Below, in pieces: positions 17,346 through 25,718 of a stretch of DNA of 64,000 bases. Origin of the DNA: JAAUTY01 sp964397305 (GTDB lineage: Bacteria > Cyanobacteriota > Cyanobacteriia > Cyanobacteriales > Spirulinaceae). The position numbers and the translations under genes were made by a program. Each line of letters opens with the position of its first letter. Position 1 is the first letter of the stretch. The stretch covers positions 7,610-71,609 of the forward strand of contig CAYNIP010000021.1 in NCBI GenBank assembly GCA_964397305.1, given 5' to 3'. Below the pieces are notes generated by a model. The model did not search any database. It was not told the DNA's origin and saw only the letters and a program-made list of their open reading frames with translations.

Positions 17346-17756
17346 CTAGTGGGGAACTTGGCTCAACAGGGCGCGACCGCGATCGCTGAGGCGAAAGTAG
17401 GTAATGCTAGCAGGGGAATCATCCCCCCGCGCCTCCACATAACCCAACTGCTGAAGCTGCCAGTAGTAGCTAGCGGCGGCGCTTTGTTGTCCCAGTTGGT
17501 AGGCCTGCTCTTGCTGGGCTACTTGCCGTAGCCAAAACCAGAGGCCGGGGGTCAATTCAAACTCATCCACAGGCTCGGCCTGACGGGCTACGATCAGGTC
17601 GCCGAGGTCATCGCGCAACTGCTTCAACTCACTGAGGCTCCAGGCGGCTAATTCCGTCTGAAGGCCCTCGATCAGGAGTTGAGAGCGTGTCGGTTCTAAG
17701 GTTTCGGCCTCTTCAGGCTGACTCGCTGGTTTCGGGTCAGCGGCATTTTCAGTCAT
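17346..17756 (-). CDS. conserved hypothetical protein (136 aa)
   Basis: An acidic disordered N-terminus (MTENAADPKPASQPEEAETL) leads into helices (LQTELAAWSLSELKQLRDDL). The C-terminal part, ASYYWQLQQLGYVEARGDDS followed by ITYFRLSDRGRALL, resembles a winged-helix wing region. A DNA-binding or PadR-like fold is possible but not demonstrated. Starts at ATG 17756; divergent from hpxO with 127 bp between. Confidence 0.6.
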   Translation of the reverse strand: MTENAADPKPASQPEEAETLEPTRSQLLIEGLQTELAAWSLSELKQLRDDLGDLIVARQAEPVDEFELTPGLWFWLRQVAQQEQAYQLGQQSAAASYYWQLQQLGYVEARGDDSPASITYFRLSDRGRALLSQVPH

Positions 17757-17883
17757 GGTCCAGGATGGGCAGCACAATTTCCCTAGCCTATCATGGGTCT
17801 CCCCGATCGCCAGCCAGGCTACAGTACCAGCCTCGGTGGCCCGTCTAGAATAAGCGCTAGCAATTCAACCTCCCCTTACATTC

Positions 17884-19047
17884 ATGGACAACCTAAAAGC
17901 AGTCATCATCGGTGCTGGCATTGGCGGCCTCACAACCGGGATCGCGCTGCGGCGTGCTGGCTACTCCGTGGAGATCTACGACAAAACTCGCGAACTACGA
18001 CCGGCCGGGGCGGGCATTTCCCTCTGGTCCAATGGCGTTAAGGTGTTGAATGCCTTGGGCTTGGGCGATCGCCTAGCGGCCCTCGGGGGGCGCATGGATC
18101 GGATCGAATACCGCAGCCACCGGGACGAATTGCTCAGCCACATTTCCCTAGAGCCCCTGGTCGCAACCCTGGGCCAGCGTCCCTACCCCGTGGCGCGCAC
18201 GGATTTACAGGCCTTGCTGCGGGACGCCTTCGGCCCCCACGCGATCCAGCTCGGACAGCGCTGTGTGGCCGTCGAGCAAACCGAGACCCAGGCGATCGCG
18301 CACTTTGCCGATGGCAGCGTCGCGACGGGAGAGGTGCTGATCGGAGCCGACGGCCTCCACTCCACCGTGCGCCCTCACCTCCTGGGCTACGACCCAGCCC
18401 CGCGCTACGCCGGCTATGTGAATTGGAATGGACTCGTCCCGATTAGCTCCGAACTCGGCGATGCCAATACCTGGGTGCTCTATGTAGGCGAAGGCAAGCG
18501 CGCCTCCTTGATGCCCGTCGGGGGCGATCGCTTCTACTTCTTCTTTGGCAGTCCCCTGCCCCTGGGGACGACGGTGGAGCCGGCCCAGCGCCGCGATGAG
18601 TTGGCCCAGCTCTTTGCGGGCTGGCCCGCCCCGGTCCAGCGGCTGATTGAAAGCCTAGACCCCTGGCAGACCAATCGGCTCGAAATTCATGACCTCGATC
18701 CCCTGGAGCACTGGGTTAAAGGGCGGATCGCGCTCCTAGGAGATGCGGCCCATGCCACCACGCCGACCCTTGGCCAGGGCGGCTGCCAAGCCATCGAAGA
18801 CGCGGAGCTGCTCTGGCGATCGCTCGTCACCACCAACCTCAGCGTGGCCGACGCCCTCCAGCGCTACGAACGGGCCCGCCGCGAGCGGGCGACTCACCTC
18901 GTGCTCAAGGCCCGCAAGCGCACCGATACCATCTACGGCAAAGACCCCGCCCGTACCCAGGCCTGGTACGAGCAACTGAAAACTGAACCGGCCAGCGCCG
19001 TCACCACCGCCCTAGCCGAGGTGATCCTGGGCGGGCCCTACGGTTAG
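17884..19047 (+). CDS. hpxO: FAD-dependent urate hydroxylase (HpxO type)
   Basis: 387-aa flavoprotein monooxygenase. GAGIGGLTTGIAL is the FAD dinucleotide motif, LIGADGLHSTVR the GD/second NADPH-FAD motif, and RIALLGDAAHATTPTLGQGG the C-terminal FAD motif. The rest tracks HpxO: RYAGYVNWNGLVP, VGEGKRASLMPVGGDRFYFF, NRLEIHDLDPL, LVLKARKRTDTIYGKD and a final GGPYG. HpxO oxidises urate to 5-hydroxyisourate without a cofactor-independent uricase. It converges on a NitT/TauT-type ABC transporter, compatible with purine nitrogen use, but the transporter's substrate is not known. Confidence 0.88.
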   Translation: MDNLKAVIIGAGIGGLTTGIALRRAGYSVEIYDKTRELRPAGAGISLWSNGVKVLNALGLGDRLAALGGRMDRIEYRSHRDELLSHISLEPLVATLGQRPYPVARTDLQALLRDAFGPHAIQLGQRCVAVEQTETQAIAHFADGSVATGEVLIGADGLHSTVRPHLLGYDPAPRYAGYVNWNGLVPISSELGDANTWVLYVGEGKRASLMPVGGDRFYFFFGSPLPLGTTVEPAQRRDELAQLFAGWPAPVQRLIESLDPWQTNRLEIHDLDPLEHWVKGRIALLGDAAHATTPTLGQGGCQAIEDAELLWRSLVTTNLSVADALQRYERARRERATHLVLKARKRTDTIYGKDPARTQAWYEQLKTEPASAVTTALAEVILGGPYG

Positions 19048-19072
19048 CGCCGGAACGAGTCCCGGCCGGGGT

Positions 19073-19852
19073 CTAGGTCAACGCCGCCGCCTCCGGCTGC
19101 GTCGTACCGCGCAGCAGATCGACAATCTCGGCGACGTAGTGCTGGAACGGACCCTGGCGCTTGATGCGGTAGTCGCGATCGCCCGGCAAGTCGATCCGGT
19201 ACTCCCGCTCGATCTCCCCCGGCTGAGTACGGAGCACATAGACCCGCTGGGCGAGAAACACGGCCTCCTCAACATCGTGGGTAATTTGGAAAATGGTGCA
19301 GTGGGTGCGCTGCCACAGTTCCAGCAAAAATTGCTGCATCGTCTCCTTCGTCTGCACATCCAGGGCCCCAAAGGGCTCATCCAGGAGTAAAATCTTCGGC
19401 TCGCAGGCGAGGGCCCGGGCGATCGCCACCCGCTGCTTCATGCCGCCAGAGAGTTCCTTGGGCCAGGCTCGGGCAAAGGAGCCCAGGCCGACCACGTTGA
19501 GAAAGTAGGCCGCCTGCTCTCGCCGCACCTTGGGGGCAACCCCCTGCAACTTGAGCCCAAATTCGACATTCTGTTGCACCGTCAGCCAAGGGTAGAGCGT
19601 GTAGCGCTGAAACACCAGGCCGCGATCGGCCCCCGGCCCCGTGATGACCACCCCATCCACCACGATGCTGCCGGAGCTGGGCTGATCTAAACCCGCAATT
19701 AAGCGCAGCAGGGTCGATTTTCCCGAGCCCGAAGCCCCGACCGCACAGACCAGCTCCCCAGAATCGACGCGCAGATTGATATTGTTCAAGGCCAAGAGCG
19801 GCCCGTGCTGGGTGGGGAAATATTTGCAGACCTGGCGGATTTCTAGGTGCAT
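19073..19852 (-). CDS. ABC transporter ATP-binding protein, NitT/TauT family
   Basis: 259 aa. Walker A GASGSGKST (about residues 36-44), Q-loop, signature LSGGMKQRVAIARAL, Walker B ILLLDEPFGALD and H-loop ITHDVEEA are all intact. The closest families are SsuB/TauB/NrtD importers. It pairs with the permease upstream at 20018-20830, from which it is separated by a MITE (19881-19996). No substrate-binding protein gene adjoins, so specificity cannot be assigned. Confidence 0.9.
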   Translation of the reverse strand: MHLEIRQVCKYFPTQHGPLLALNNINLRVDSGELVCAVGASGSGKSTLLRLIAGLDQPSSGSIVVDGVVITGPGADRGLVFQRYTLYPWLTVQQNVEFGLKLQGVAPKVRREQAAYFLNVVGLGSFARAWPKELSGGMKQRVAIARALACEPKILLLDEPFGALDVQTKETMQQFLLELWQRTHCTIFQITHDVEEAVFLAQRVYVLRTQPGEIEREYRIDLPGDRDYRIKRQGPFQHYVAEIVDLLRGTTQPEAAALT

Positions 19853-19880
19853 GGTGGTGATTTTCAGAGTGATTCAGTTC

Positions 19881-19996
19881 GAGTGCATCTCAGTTAGGCA
19901 AGTTTGCCCCCTCTGGGAGCAGCGGCCGCGCAGCTACCTCCCCCGGCCCTGGTTCCCCAGGGGGGCGAAGGGGAGTCTCCAAAGTGAGATACACCC
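19881..19996. mobile_element. family-A MITE, copy 1 (116 bp)
   Basis: Ends GAGTGCATCTCA and TGAGATACACCC form a 12-bp terminal inverted repeat. ATTCAGTTC flanks it on both sides (19872-19880, 19997-20005), a perfect 9-bp target duplication. It was inserted between the permease and ATPase genes of one ABC operon, so the transcript must read through it. Confidence 0.9.
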
Positions 19997-20017
19997 ATTC
20001 AGTTCTGTTACAGCAGG

Positions 20018-20830
20018 TTAATCGAAAGCCCATTGACAACGCCAGCGCAAGACGGCGCGGAAGACGAGATCAAGGGTGAAACCAATCAGCCCTAGCACTA
20101 ACAGACAGGCAAAAATCTCATCCGTGCGGAGAAACTTTTGGGCGATCGTAATCCGCTTACCGAGGCCAACATCGGCCGCGACCAACTCGGCAACTACGAC
20201 CAGATTCCAGCCCGCTGCAATGTTAATCCGCAGGGCGTCGATGATGCTGGGGACAACGTAGGGCACGATCACCTGGCGAAGCACTTGCCAGCGACTACCT
20301 CCGAGAGTATAGGTTGTTTCGATCAAGTCTTTGGGCACAAATTTGACTGCATCCATGATCATCAGCGTGTTAAAAAACAGGGTTCCGATGAAGATCAGGA
20401 CAATCTTAGGGGCTTCATCAATACCCAGGTAGAGAATGAGCAGCGGGATAAAGGCAGGAGCTGGCATATAGCGCAGGATGCCGATCACGGGCTCCCCCAG
20501 GGCCCGGATGCTGGCAAAGGCTCCCATCCCGATGCCCAGGGGTACAGCGAGGAGGGCCCCCAAGGAGAAGCCAACCGTCACACGCAGAAAGCTGGCGATC
20601 GCATCCTGAAGCAGAACGCCATTTTGCCAGAGGGTGAGCGTCGCTTGGAGCACGGCGGGGGGAGCGGGCAGAAAGCGGGAGTTAAGGGCGATCGCCATCA
20701 GCCACCAGAGCGCCAAGGGTATCACTACCGACAGAGCCACCAAGGCCCAATAGAGCCCGGTCGGAATATCCTCAGCAATTCGCCAGAAGATGGTAGGTCT
20801 CAAGGGCTTCGGCCTGGTCGCTGGCATCAT
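20018..20830 (-). CDS. ABC transporter permease, NitT/TauT family
   Basis: 270-aa inner-membrane subunit with about six helices. The EAA loop interacting with the ATPase reads TTYTLGGSRWQVLRQVIVPY. N-terminal helices begin at about residue 27 (WALVALSVVIPLALWWLM). SsuC/TauC/NrtB-type importer component. First gene of a two-gene operon with the ATP-binding protein at 19073-19852. Whether the ligand is related to the neighbouring urate hydroxylase is inference. Confidence 0.9.
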   Translation of the reverse strand: MMPATRPKPLRPTIFWRIAEDIPTGLYWALVALSVVIPLALWWLMAIALNSRFLPAPPAVLQATLTLWQNGVLLQDAIASFLRVTVGFSLGALLAVPLGIGMGAFASIRALGEPVIGILRYMPAPAFIPLLILYLGIDEAPKIVLIFIGTLFFNTLMIMDAVKFVPKDLIETTYTLGGSRWQVLRQVIVPYVVPSIIDALRINIAAGWNLVVVAELVAADVGLGKRITIAQKFLRTDEIFACLLVLGLIGFTLDLVFRAVLRWRCQWAFD

Positions 20831-20954
20831 AATTTCATCTCCAACAGGAGCAGTAGTTTCAAGCTCAGGGGGTACAGCTCAACCCCGGCGGCCTGACTTC
20901 TTCCCGCCCTTTCACCAATCATACAAAACGATCTCAAAGTCCCTCTCTCGCTCT

Positions 20955-20977
20955 GGGCTCCTGCCTACACACAAGTC
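20955..20977. repeat. solo end of family-D MITE
   Basis: GGGCTCCTGCCTACACACAAGTC matches, in reverse complement and with few changes, the right terminus of the 6201-6378 element and the solo end at 8746-8768. No matching partner end was found nearby. Confidence 0.5.
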
Positions 20978-21009
20978 CTGCGGTTCCCAGGGCGGGAGCC
21001 AGGGAGCTG

Positions 21010-21125
21010 GGGTGCATCTCAGTTAGGCAAGTTTGCCCCCCCTGGGAGAAGCCGCTGCGTGTCTACAGCCCCCGGCCCCTGATTCCAGGTAGGGCGAAGG
21101 GGAATCTCCACAGTGAGATGTACCC
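21010..21125. mobile_element. family-A MITE, copy 2 (116 bp)
   Basis: Ends GGGTGCATCTCA / TGAGATGTACCC. Same long form and orientation as the copy at 19881-19996. No clear target duplication. Confidence 0.85.
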
Positions 21126-21144
21126 TTCTTGATGGAAATAACCC

Positions 21145-21243
21145 GATCCCTCTTGGGTTATTCTGGGAAATTCCCATGAATTTCCGCCATGACAGCCGAC
21201 GAAAAATCAGCGTTTCACCCCGATCTGACATAAGAGGGCTATA
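21145..21243. mobile_element. family-C MITE, copy 2 (~99 bp)
   Basis: Ends GATCCCTCTTGGGT and ACATAAGAGGGCTATA. The interior is nearly identical to 8636-8732 (tttccgccatgacagccgac). It begins 19 bp after the family-A copy. Confidence 0.78.
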
Positions 21244-21382
21244 GCCAGCCGCCTCGCAAAACGACGCACCTTGCCGCTTGCCCCAGCTCGACCCAGGGCA
21301 GCCAGCGCAAACCCAGTCCCTCGTTCTGGCGTGCGGCGGGCGCCGGGTAGAGCGAGACGCGACGCCAAATTTGTCGCTCATG

Positions 21383-21625
21383 GGGTGGACGAAAAAAAAG
21401 CGCGGCTCCCCTAAATTTTGAGCGACGGTTCAAGGAGCAGAGGGTCGCCCTCTATCGCTCCGCGACGCTAGCGCGAACAGCGTTACCGGGCCCTCATCCC
21501 CCGGCCCCTTCTCCCAAGGCTGGGAGAAGGGAAGCTAGAAGTCCCACTCCCAAGTTTGGGAGTGGGATTTAGGGTGAGGTCTGAGCAAGGTAGTACAAAC
21601 ATCCCGCGCAAAATTTCGTTCACCC
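21383..21625. mobile_element. family-B MITE (243 bp)
   Basis: Terminal repeats GGGTGGACGAAA and TTTCGTTCACCC match over 12 bases with one mismatch. Flanks GTCGCTCATG and GTCGCCCATG form a 10-bp target duplication with one change. Internally it carries two nested palindromic CTCCCAAG hairpins. No coding capacity. Confidence 0.85.
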
Positions 21626-21763
21626 GTCGCCCATGGGTCGCGTCGTCGGTTTGGGCTTGCAGGTAGCAGGGATATAGTCTGCTGAAGTTCGACGAGGGTG
21701 CGATAGAGGATTCGGTTGTTTGGACTTCAGGGCAATATCAGGTATATGGTGTCCCGGCTCAAC

Positions 21764-21853
21764 GGGTGTATCTCACTTTGGAGACTCCCCTTCGCCCTAC
21801 TTGGGAGAAGGGGCCGGGGGATGAGGGTAAACCGGCCAAACTGAGATGCACCC
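21764..21853. mobile_element. family-A MITE, short form (90 bp)
   Basis: Ends GGGTGTATCTCA / TGAGATGCACCC. Flanked by perfect 9-bp duplications CGGCTCAAC (21755-21763 and 21854-21862). The short form lacks the ~25-bp segment around 'gccgctgcgcgtctac' that the 116-bp copies have. Confidence 0.92.
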
Positions 21854-21928
21854 CGGCTCAACTAGGCAGCAGACGATTTTTTTTGACAGGGCAGCACATC
21901 TAGGCTGAAGGTCCTTAGCTTTAGTCAC

Positions 21929-21973
21929 GAGGAACCGCAGCTTGGGCCACCTGGAGCCAAGCTGCGGTTCCTC
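21929..21973. other. long perfect hairpin
   Basis: GAGGAACCGCAGCTTGG and its exact reverse complement (17-bp stem) enclose an 11-nt loop. No T-tract follows on either strand. It lies in the gene-free 20831-22194 stretch, which otherwise holds MITE copies A, B, C and D. Possible structured RNA or another short palindromic element. Confidence 0.6.
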
Positions 21974-22194
21974 ACGGGAGCCCTCACGATTCGGCTCTCC
22001 AGGATTCACGGTGGTGTCGCTCAGCCAAGCAACCGTTGCCTTTGGCGGAGTTTGGTCTCTAAACTCCTGGCAGACCTGGACTTGGGGCTGAGCCCCTACC
22101 CGCTCGATCGGCCATTTCCACAACAGATCTTGGAGAGCCACGATCTCCAGCTCAAGCATGAGCGATTTTGAGGCTTGCGGTTCCCGTTGCTGCG

Positions 22195-22314
22195 TTAAAG
22201 ATCGCCGCCATTGAAGGCGAGAAGGAACACGACGACCGGCCCTGCGATCAGAATCAGGCTGACGAACAGCAGTTGAAAAATTACTTCCCAGTTAATGCTT
22301 GCTAAGAATTCCAT
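22195..22314 (-). CDS. psb30: photosystem II protein Psb30 (Ycf12)
   Basis: 39 aa: MEFLASINWEVIFQLLFVSL then ILIAGPVVVFLLAFNGGDL. A single thylakoid helix, the central AGP, and the small-residue plus GG(N/D)L ending are diagnostic of Psb30/Ycf12, a peripheral one-helix subunit stabilising photosystem II. The ATG at 22314 is followed by an uninterrupted frame to TAA at 22195. No other gene shares its strand nearby, so it is probably monocistronic. Confidence 0.92.
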   Translation of the reverse strand: MEFLASINWEVIFQLLFVSLILIAGPVVVFLLAFNGGDL

Positions 22315-22713
22315 AGGTGTCCTTCACTACCCAACCCAGTGTTCGGCCAAGAGCAATTAGCCAGTTCATATAGTAGCGGTCGCGCTGACCCCTTTCTGAG
22401 TTTTCCTGAGGCAGCGATACAAAACTCAACAAAACGGCCTCTGAGCTTGAATCTCAGGGCTTCCGGGGAAGTTTCGACCAAAGTCTAATGACGCCCAGCC
22501 TGGCGATCGCCCTACCCTAAACGCTATCACCCCCAAACTGAGTGAGCCTTTGCCAGTCAGGCTGGAGCGCGGGCGTGAGCCCTAGAGCAACAGTACGCAG
22601 AACGCTTCGGAACGATCGTGATGGTGAGCGCGCCCCGCAAAGCCGCGTAGTTGCCAGCCGCGCGCATCCCGGCTGGCCCCGTAGTTCGCAGATCCTTATT
22701 CTGAGTAAAAGTT
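22315..22713. other. divergent intergenic region between psb30 and CIS sheath gene
   Basis: 399 bases with no convincing gene. It should contain the psb30 promoter (minus) and the promoter of the injection-system operon (plus). The sheath ATG has only a weak GAGTAAAA ribosome site. No family A-E repeat recognised here. Confidence 0.5.
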
Positions 22714-24405
22714 ATGGCGAGACTTGATTACTTTGCCCCCGGCGTTTATATCGAAGAGGTCAATCGTGGCAGTCGCCCGATTGAGGGTGTACCGACGGCC
22801 GTAGCAGGCTTCTTGGGCTTTACTGAGGACGTGCGTGGCGGCGCGGAACTCTTCAAGCCCATGCTCGTGACCACCTGGGATCAGTACCTGCAATACTTCG
22901 GTAAACCCAACTCCGACGGCTTCACCGACTTCAATGCCTACCTGCCCTTCGCCGTCTATGGCTGGTTCCTTAATGGCGGCGGCCGCTGCTGGATTACCAG
23001 TATCGGCACGCAACTGCCTGGCACGCCCGCGCCGCCGCTGACCGAGACCGGCACCCAGGTTGAAAACCGGGGGCGTCGCCCCAGCCTGCGCTTCTCCCTG
23101 CGCCAGGAACCGACCGATAGCCTGACGACAGGCAGCAACGGCTACCTCCCCGTCGGCGTTGACAACTCCCTGAAAGTCCGCATCGTTGAAGGCAGCCCGA
23201 AACCCAGTGAGGGCGATGACGGCCCGGCTCGCGATACCGGGGAGTTCTTCTCCGTCGTGATCACTCGGGGCGGCGAAACCCTGGAGCGCTACGACCACCT
23301 GACCATGAACTCTCAGGTTGAAACGGCCGTAGCCGACTACGTGGTTACAGCCCTGGAAGCCTCGGAATATACCATCGTCACCGACATTTCTCGCAGCGGC
23401 AGCCCCTTGTCTCGCCGCCCGGCCAACGGTCTCTACGAAATCAGCCCGCCACCTCTAGCGCCCCGCCCGGAAACCTTCCCTCGGGAAGTCGAGGGGGTAC
23501 GCGACGACCGCACGGGCGTGCGCGGCCTGTTTGAAATCGACGAGATCACCATCCTGGCCTTCCCCGACTTGATGCGGATCTACGAGGCAGGCCTCATGAG
23601 CATTGCCCAGATCCACGGCGTTATGGAGCTGATGGTCAGTATGTGCGAAGGGGCGGCCGCCGGGGACATCCCCAACCCCCCCAATCGCATGATTGTCCTC
23701 GACCCGCCGCCGGATCGGGTGAAGCCCCAAGATGTGAGCGAGTGGCTGGGAGATGAGTTTGCACGGCGATCGCAATTCGCCGCCCTCTACTACCCTTGGC
23801 TCTACGTGCCCAACCCCCGCAGCCAGGGCCGTCCGATCGCTGTGCCCCCCTGCGGCCACATCACCGGCGTTTGGGCCCGCACCGATGAGACCCGCGGCGT
23901 CTACAAAGCCCCCGCCAACGAAGTACCGCGCGGCGTCATTGGCCTCGCCTATGACTGCAACTTCCGCGAGCAAGAACTGCTCAACCCCCAAGGAATCAAC
24001 TGCATCCGCAGCTTCCCCAATCGCGGCATCCGCATCTGGGGCGCACGCACCTTGGTGGAACCGGAAGTTACCGAATGGCGCTACATCAACGTCCGTCGCC
24101 TGATGAGCTACATCGAGAAGTCCGTGGAAATCGGCACCCAGTGGGCGGTCTTCGAGCCCAACGATGAGGACCTCTGGTCCCGCGTCACCCGCACAGTCAC
24201 CAACTTCCTGACGGACCTCTGGCGGCAAGGGGCGCTGATGGGTGGTAGCCCCCGGGAGGCCTTCTACGTCAAGTGTGACAACGAGCTGAACACCCCGGAC
24301 ACGATGATCCTCGGTCGCCTGATTGTGGAAGTGGGCGTTGCGCCCGTCCGCCCGGCCGAGTTTGTCATCTTCCGCTTCAGCCAGTGGACTAGCCAAGACG
24401 AATAA
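22714..24405 (+). CDS. contractile injection system sheath protein (Cis2-like)
   Basis: 563-aa phage-tail-sheath homologue. The N-terminus ARLDYFAPGVYIEEVNRGSR and VPTAVAGFLGFT are characteristic of eCIS/tCIS sheaths. The conserved C-terminal core includes RGVIGLAYDCNFREQELLNP, GINCIRSFPNRGIRIWGART, YINVRRLMSYIEKS and a final FVIFRFSQW strand that links subunits. A central ~200-residue insertion is variable. First gene of the cluster to 30548. Together with the tube and cap genes it points to a contractile injection machine, in cyanobacteria known as the thylakoid-anchored CIS. Confidence 0.93.
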   Translation: MARLDYFAPGVYIEEVNRGSRPIEGVPTAVAGFLGFTEDVRGGAELFKPMLVTTWDQYLQYFGKPNSDGFTDFNAYLPFAVYGWFLNGGGRCWITSIGTQLPGTPAPPLTETGTQVENRGRRPSLRFSLRQEPTDSLTTGSNGYLPVGVDNSLKVRIVEGSPKPSEGDDGPARDTGEFFSVVITRGGETLERYDHLTMNSQVETAVADYVVTALEASEYTIVTDISRSGSPLSRRPANGLYEISPPPLAPRPETFPREVEGVRDDRTGVRGLFEIDEITILAFPDLMRIYEAGLMSIAQIHGVMELMVSMCEGAAAGDIPNPPNRMIVLDPPPDRVKPQDVSEWLGDEFARRSQFAALYYPWLYVPNPRSQGRPIAVPPCGHITGVWARTDETRGVYKAPANEVPRGVIGLAYDCNFREQELLNPQGINCIRSFPNRGIRIWGARTLVEPEVTEWRYINVRRLMSYIEKSVEIGTQWAVFEPNDEDLWSRVTRTVTNFLTDLWRQGALMGGSPREAFYVKCDNELNTPDTMILGRLIVEVGVAPVRPAEFVIFRFSQWTSQDE

Positions 24406-24488
24406 TCCCGATCCGGGGGAAGGGTGCTCACTGCGTCCCTCCCCCAACTCATCCCCCTCAACCGAGCACTGCAAGGAGCTAGCAAGCC

Positions 24489-24995
24489 ATGCCCAACACC
24501 ACGGCCAGTCTGTTTTATATCGAGTTTGAAGGTCTCGATCCGTTGCCGATTCGCAGCGTTACTGAAGTCAAGTTTGAGGCCCAAGTGGCCGGGGCGGACA
24601 CGGAAATCGAATGCACCAAAGGCGGCCGCACCCAGCGCCAAGCGACCTCATCCGGTTTCCAAACCACCCCATCCATGACCATCGAAGTCAACATGAGTGG
24701 CGACTCCCTCAGCGCCAGCCGCATCATCTACGACTGGTTCAACGAGTCTCTGCCGGCCTCCGCTGGGGGCGGGTCTAACTGGGTCGGAGCCCGCAAGAGC
24801 GTCGGCATCACGGTCTACGATCCCGACGGCAATAAGCAAGTGATGCGCTGGGATGTACGGAATGCCTGGGTGAAGAGCTATTCCATTGTCGATACCGATG
24901 CCGCTGGCAGCGACCTGATGGTGGAGTCCTACGAGTTTGTGGCGGAAGACATCCAGAAGACGGTCTCCATGGAGCAGGTCTTCTCGGCAGCCTAG
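24489..24995 (+). CDS. CIS tail tube-type protein 1 (gp19-like)
   Basis: 168 aa. The opening SLFYIEFEGLDPLPIRSVTE, central ASRIIYDWFNESL, VGITVYDPDGNKQVMRWDVRNAW and late DLMVESYEFVAEDIQ match the phage tail tube/gp19-like family that stacks as hexameric rings inside the sheath. It carries a longer insertion with a glycine-rich loop (PASAGGGSNW) than the other two copies. Lies 83 bp behind the sheath gene, same operon. Confidence 0.85.
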   Translation: MPNTTASLFYIEFEGLDPLPIRSVTEVKFEAQVAGADTEIECTKGGRTQRQATSSGFQTTPSMTIEVNMSGDSLSASRIIYDWFNESLPASAGGGSNWVGARKSVGITVYDPDGNKQVMRWDVRNAWVKSYSIVDTDAAGSDLMVESYEFVAEDIQKTVSMEQVFSAA

Positions 24996-25185
24996 GGTCG
25001 CCCCATTCCTAGAGAACAGACTCGGCTCAGGTCGGCTGGAGCGCCTCTTGCTCCTGACTAACGCATCCCCAAGGGTTTTCAGCCGTTGCGGTGTGACCTC
25101 TCTCTAGCTCTTTTAGCGGCCTAGATGCTGGCACGACTGTTAACGGCAAACTGCTTCTTATTTACTGAACGTAACCGTTGAAATC

Positions 25186-25677
25186 ATGGCACAGACTCCT
25201 GAATATTTGACCACTTCCAAGTTCTACTTTGAACTCAGCGGCGGTGCGGTAGGCGCGATGCAGCTTTTGCCGGTCAAGAAAGTGAGCGGCCTTAGCATTA
25301 CGGTGAACCCGGCTGGCGAAGGAGAGTCCTCCGGCGTCACCAAGGGCTCGATCAGCGATGTCCAAACGACTGTAGCGGGGGTTTCTACCAACAATGTCAC
25401 CCTCGAATTCAACGCCGATCCCCGCAATGATGTGCTCCAGCGCTGGTTCCGCTCGGTTCATGCGCCGGCGAAGCAAGGGGGCGGCACGGAATGGGCTAGC
25501 AACCGTTGCGAAGCCTCTCTGGTGGTCTACAAACTCAACAATGAGGAAGGGGCCCGCTTTAACTTTGTCGATGCGATTCCGGTCAACTACACAACTACGA
25601 AGCTAGAGGCGGGCAGTACAGAACTGTTCGGCGAGAGCATCGAAATCTATCACGCTGGCTTGAACCGCGTGAAGTAG
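25186..25677 (+). CDS. CIS tail tube-type protein 2 (gp19-like)
   Basis: 163 aa. EYLTTSKFYFELSGGAVGAM, DVLQRWFRSV, CEASLVVYKLNNEEGARFNF and ELFGESIEIYHAGLNRV show the tail tube family pattern. The family's beta-barrel residues are more canonical here than in the first copy, so this may be the main tube or an initiator ring. A 190-base gap before it lacks genes but could hold a promoter or processing site. Confidence 0.87.
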   Translation: MAQTPEYLTTSKFYFELSGGAVGAMQLLPVKKVSGLSITVNPAGEGESSGVTKGSISDVQTTVAGVSTNNVTLEFNADPRNDVLQRWFRSVHAPAKQGGGTEWASNRCEASLVVYKLNNEEGARFNFVDAIPVNYTTTKLEAGSTELFGESIEIYHAGLNRVK

Positions 25678-25718
25678 TGCTGACTGGGTTGATCTTGTTG
25701 TAACAAACCGGTCAGGCC

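Noticed and set aside
19073..20830. Assignment of the ABC transporter as a nitrate, taurine or purine importer
   Set aside because: No binding-protein gene is adjacent and the family is too broad; proximity to hpxO alone is not enough.
21797..22159. 120-aa minus-strand frame starting MLELEIVALQDLLWKW
   Set aside because: No ribosome site, no recognised family, and the 3' end runs through a MITE and a perfect hairpin. It could be a gene relic but is not supported.
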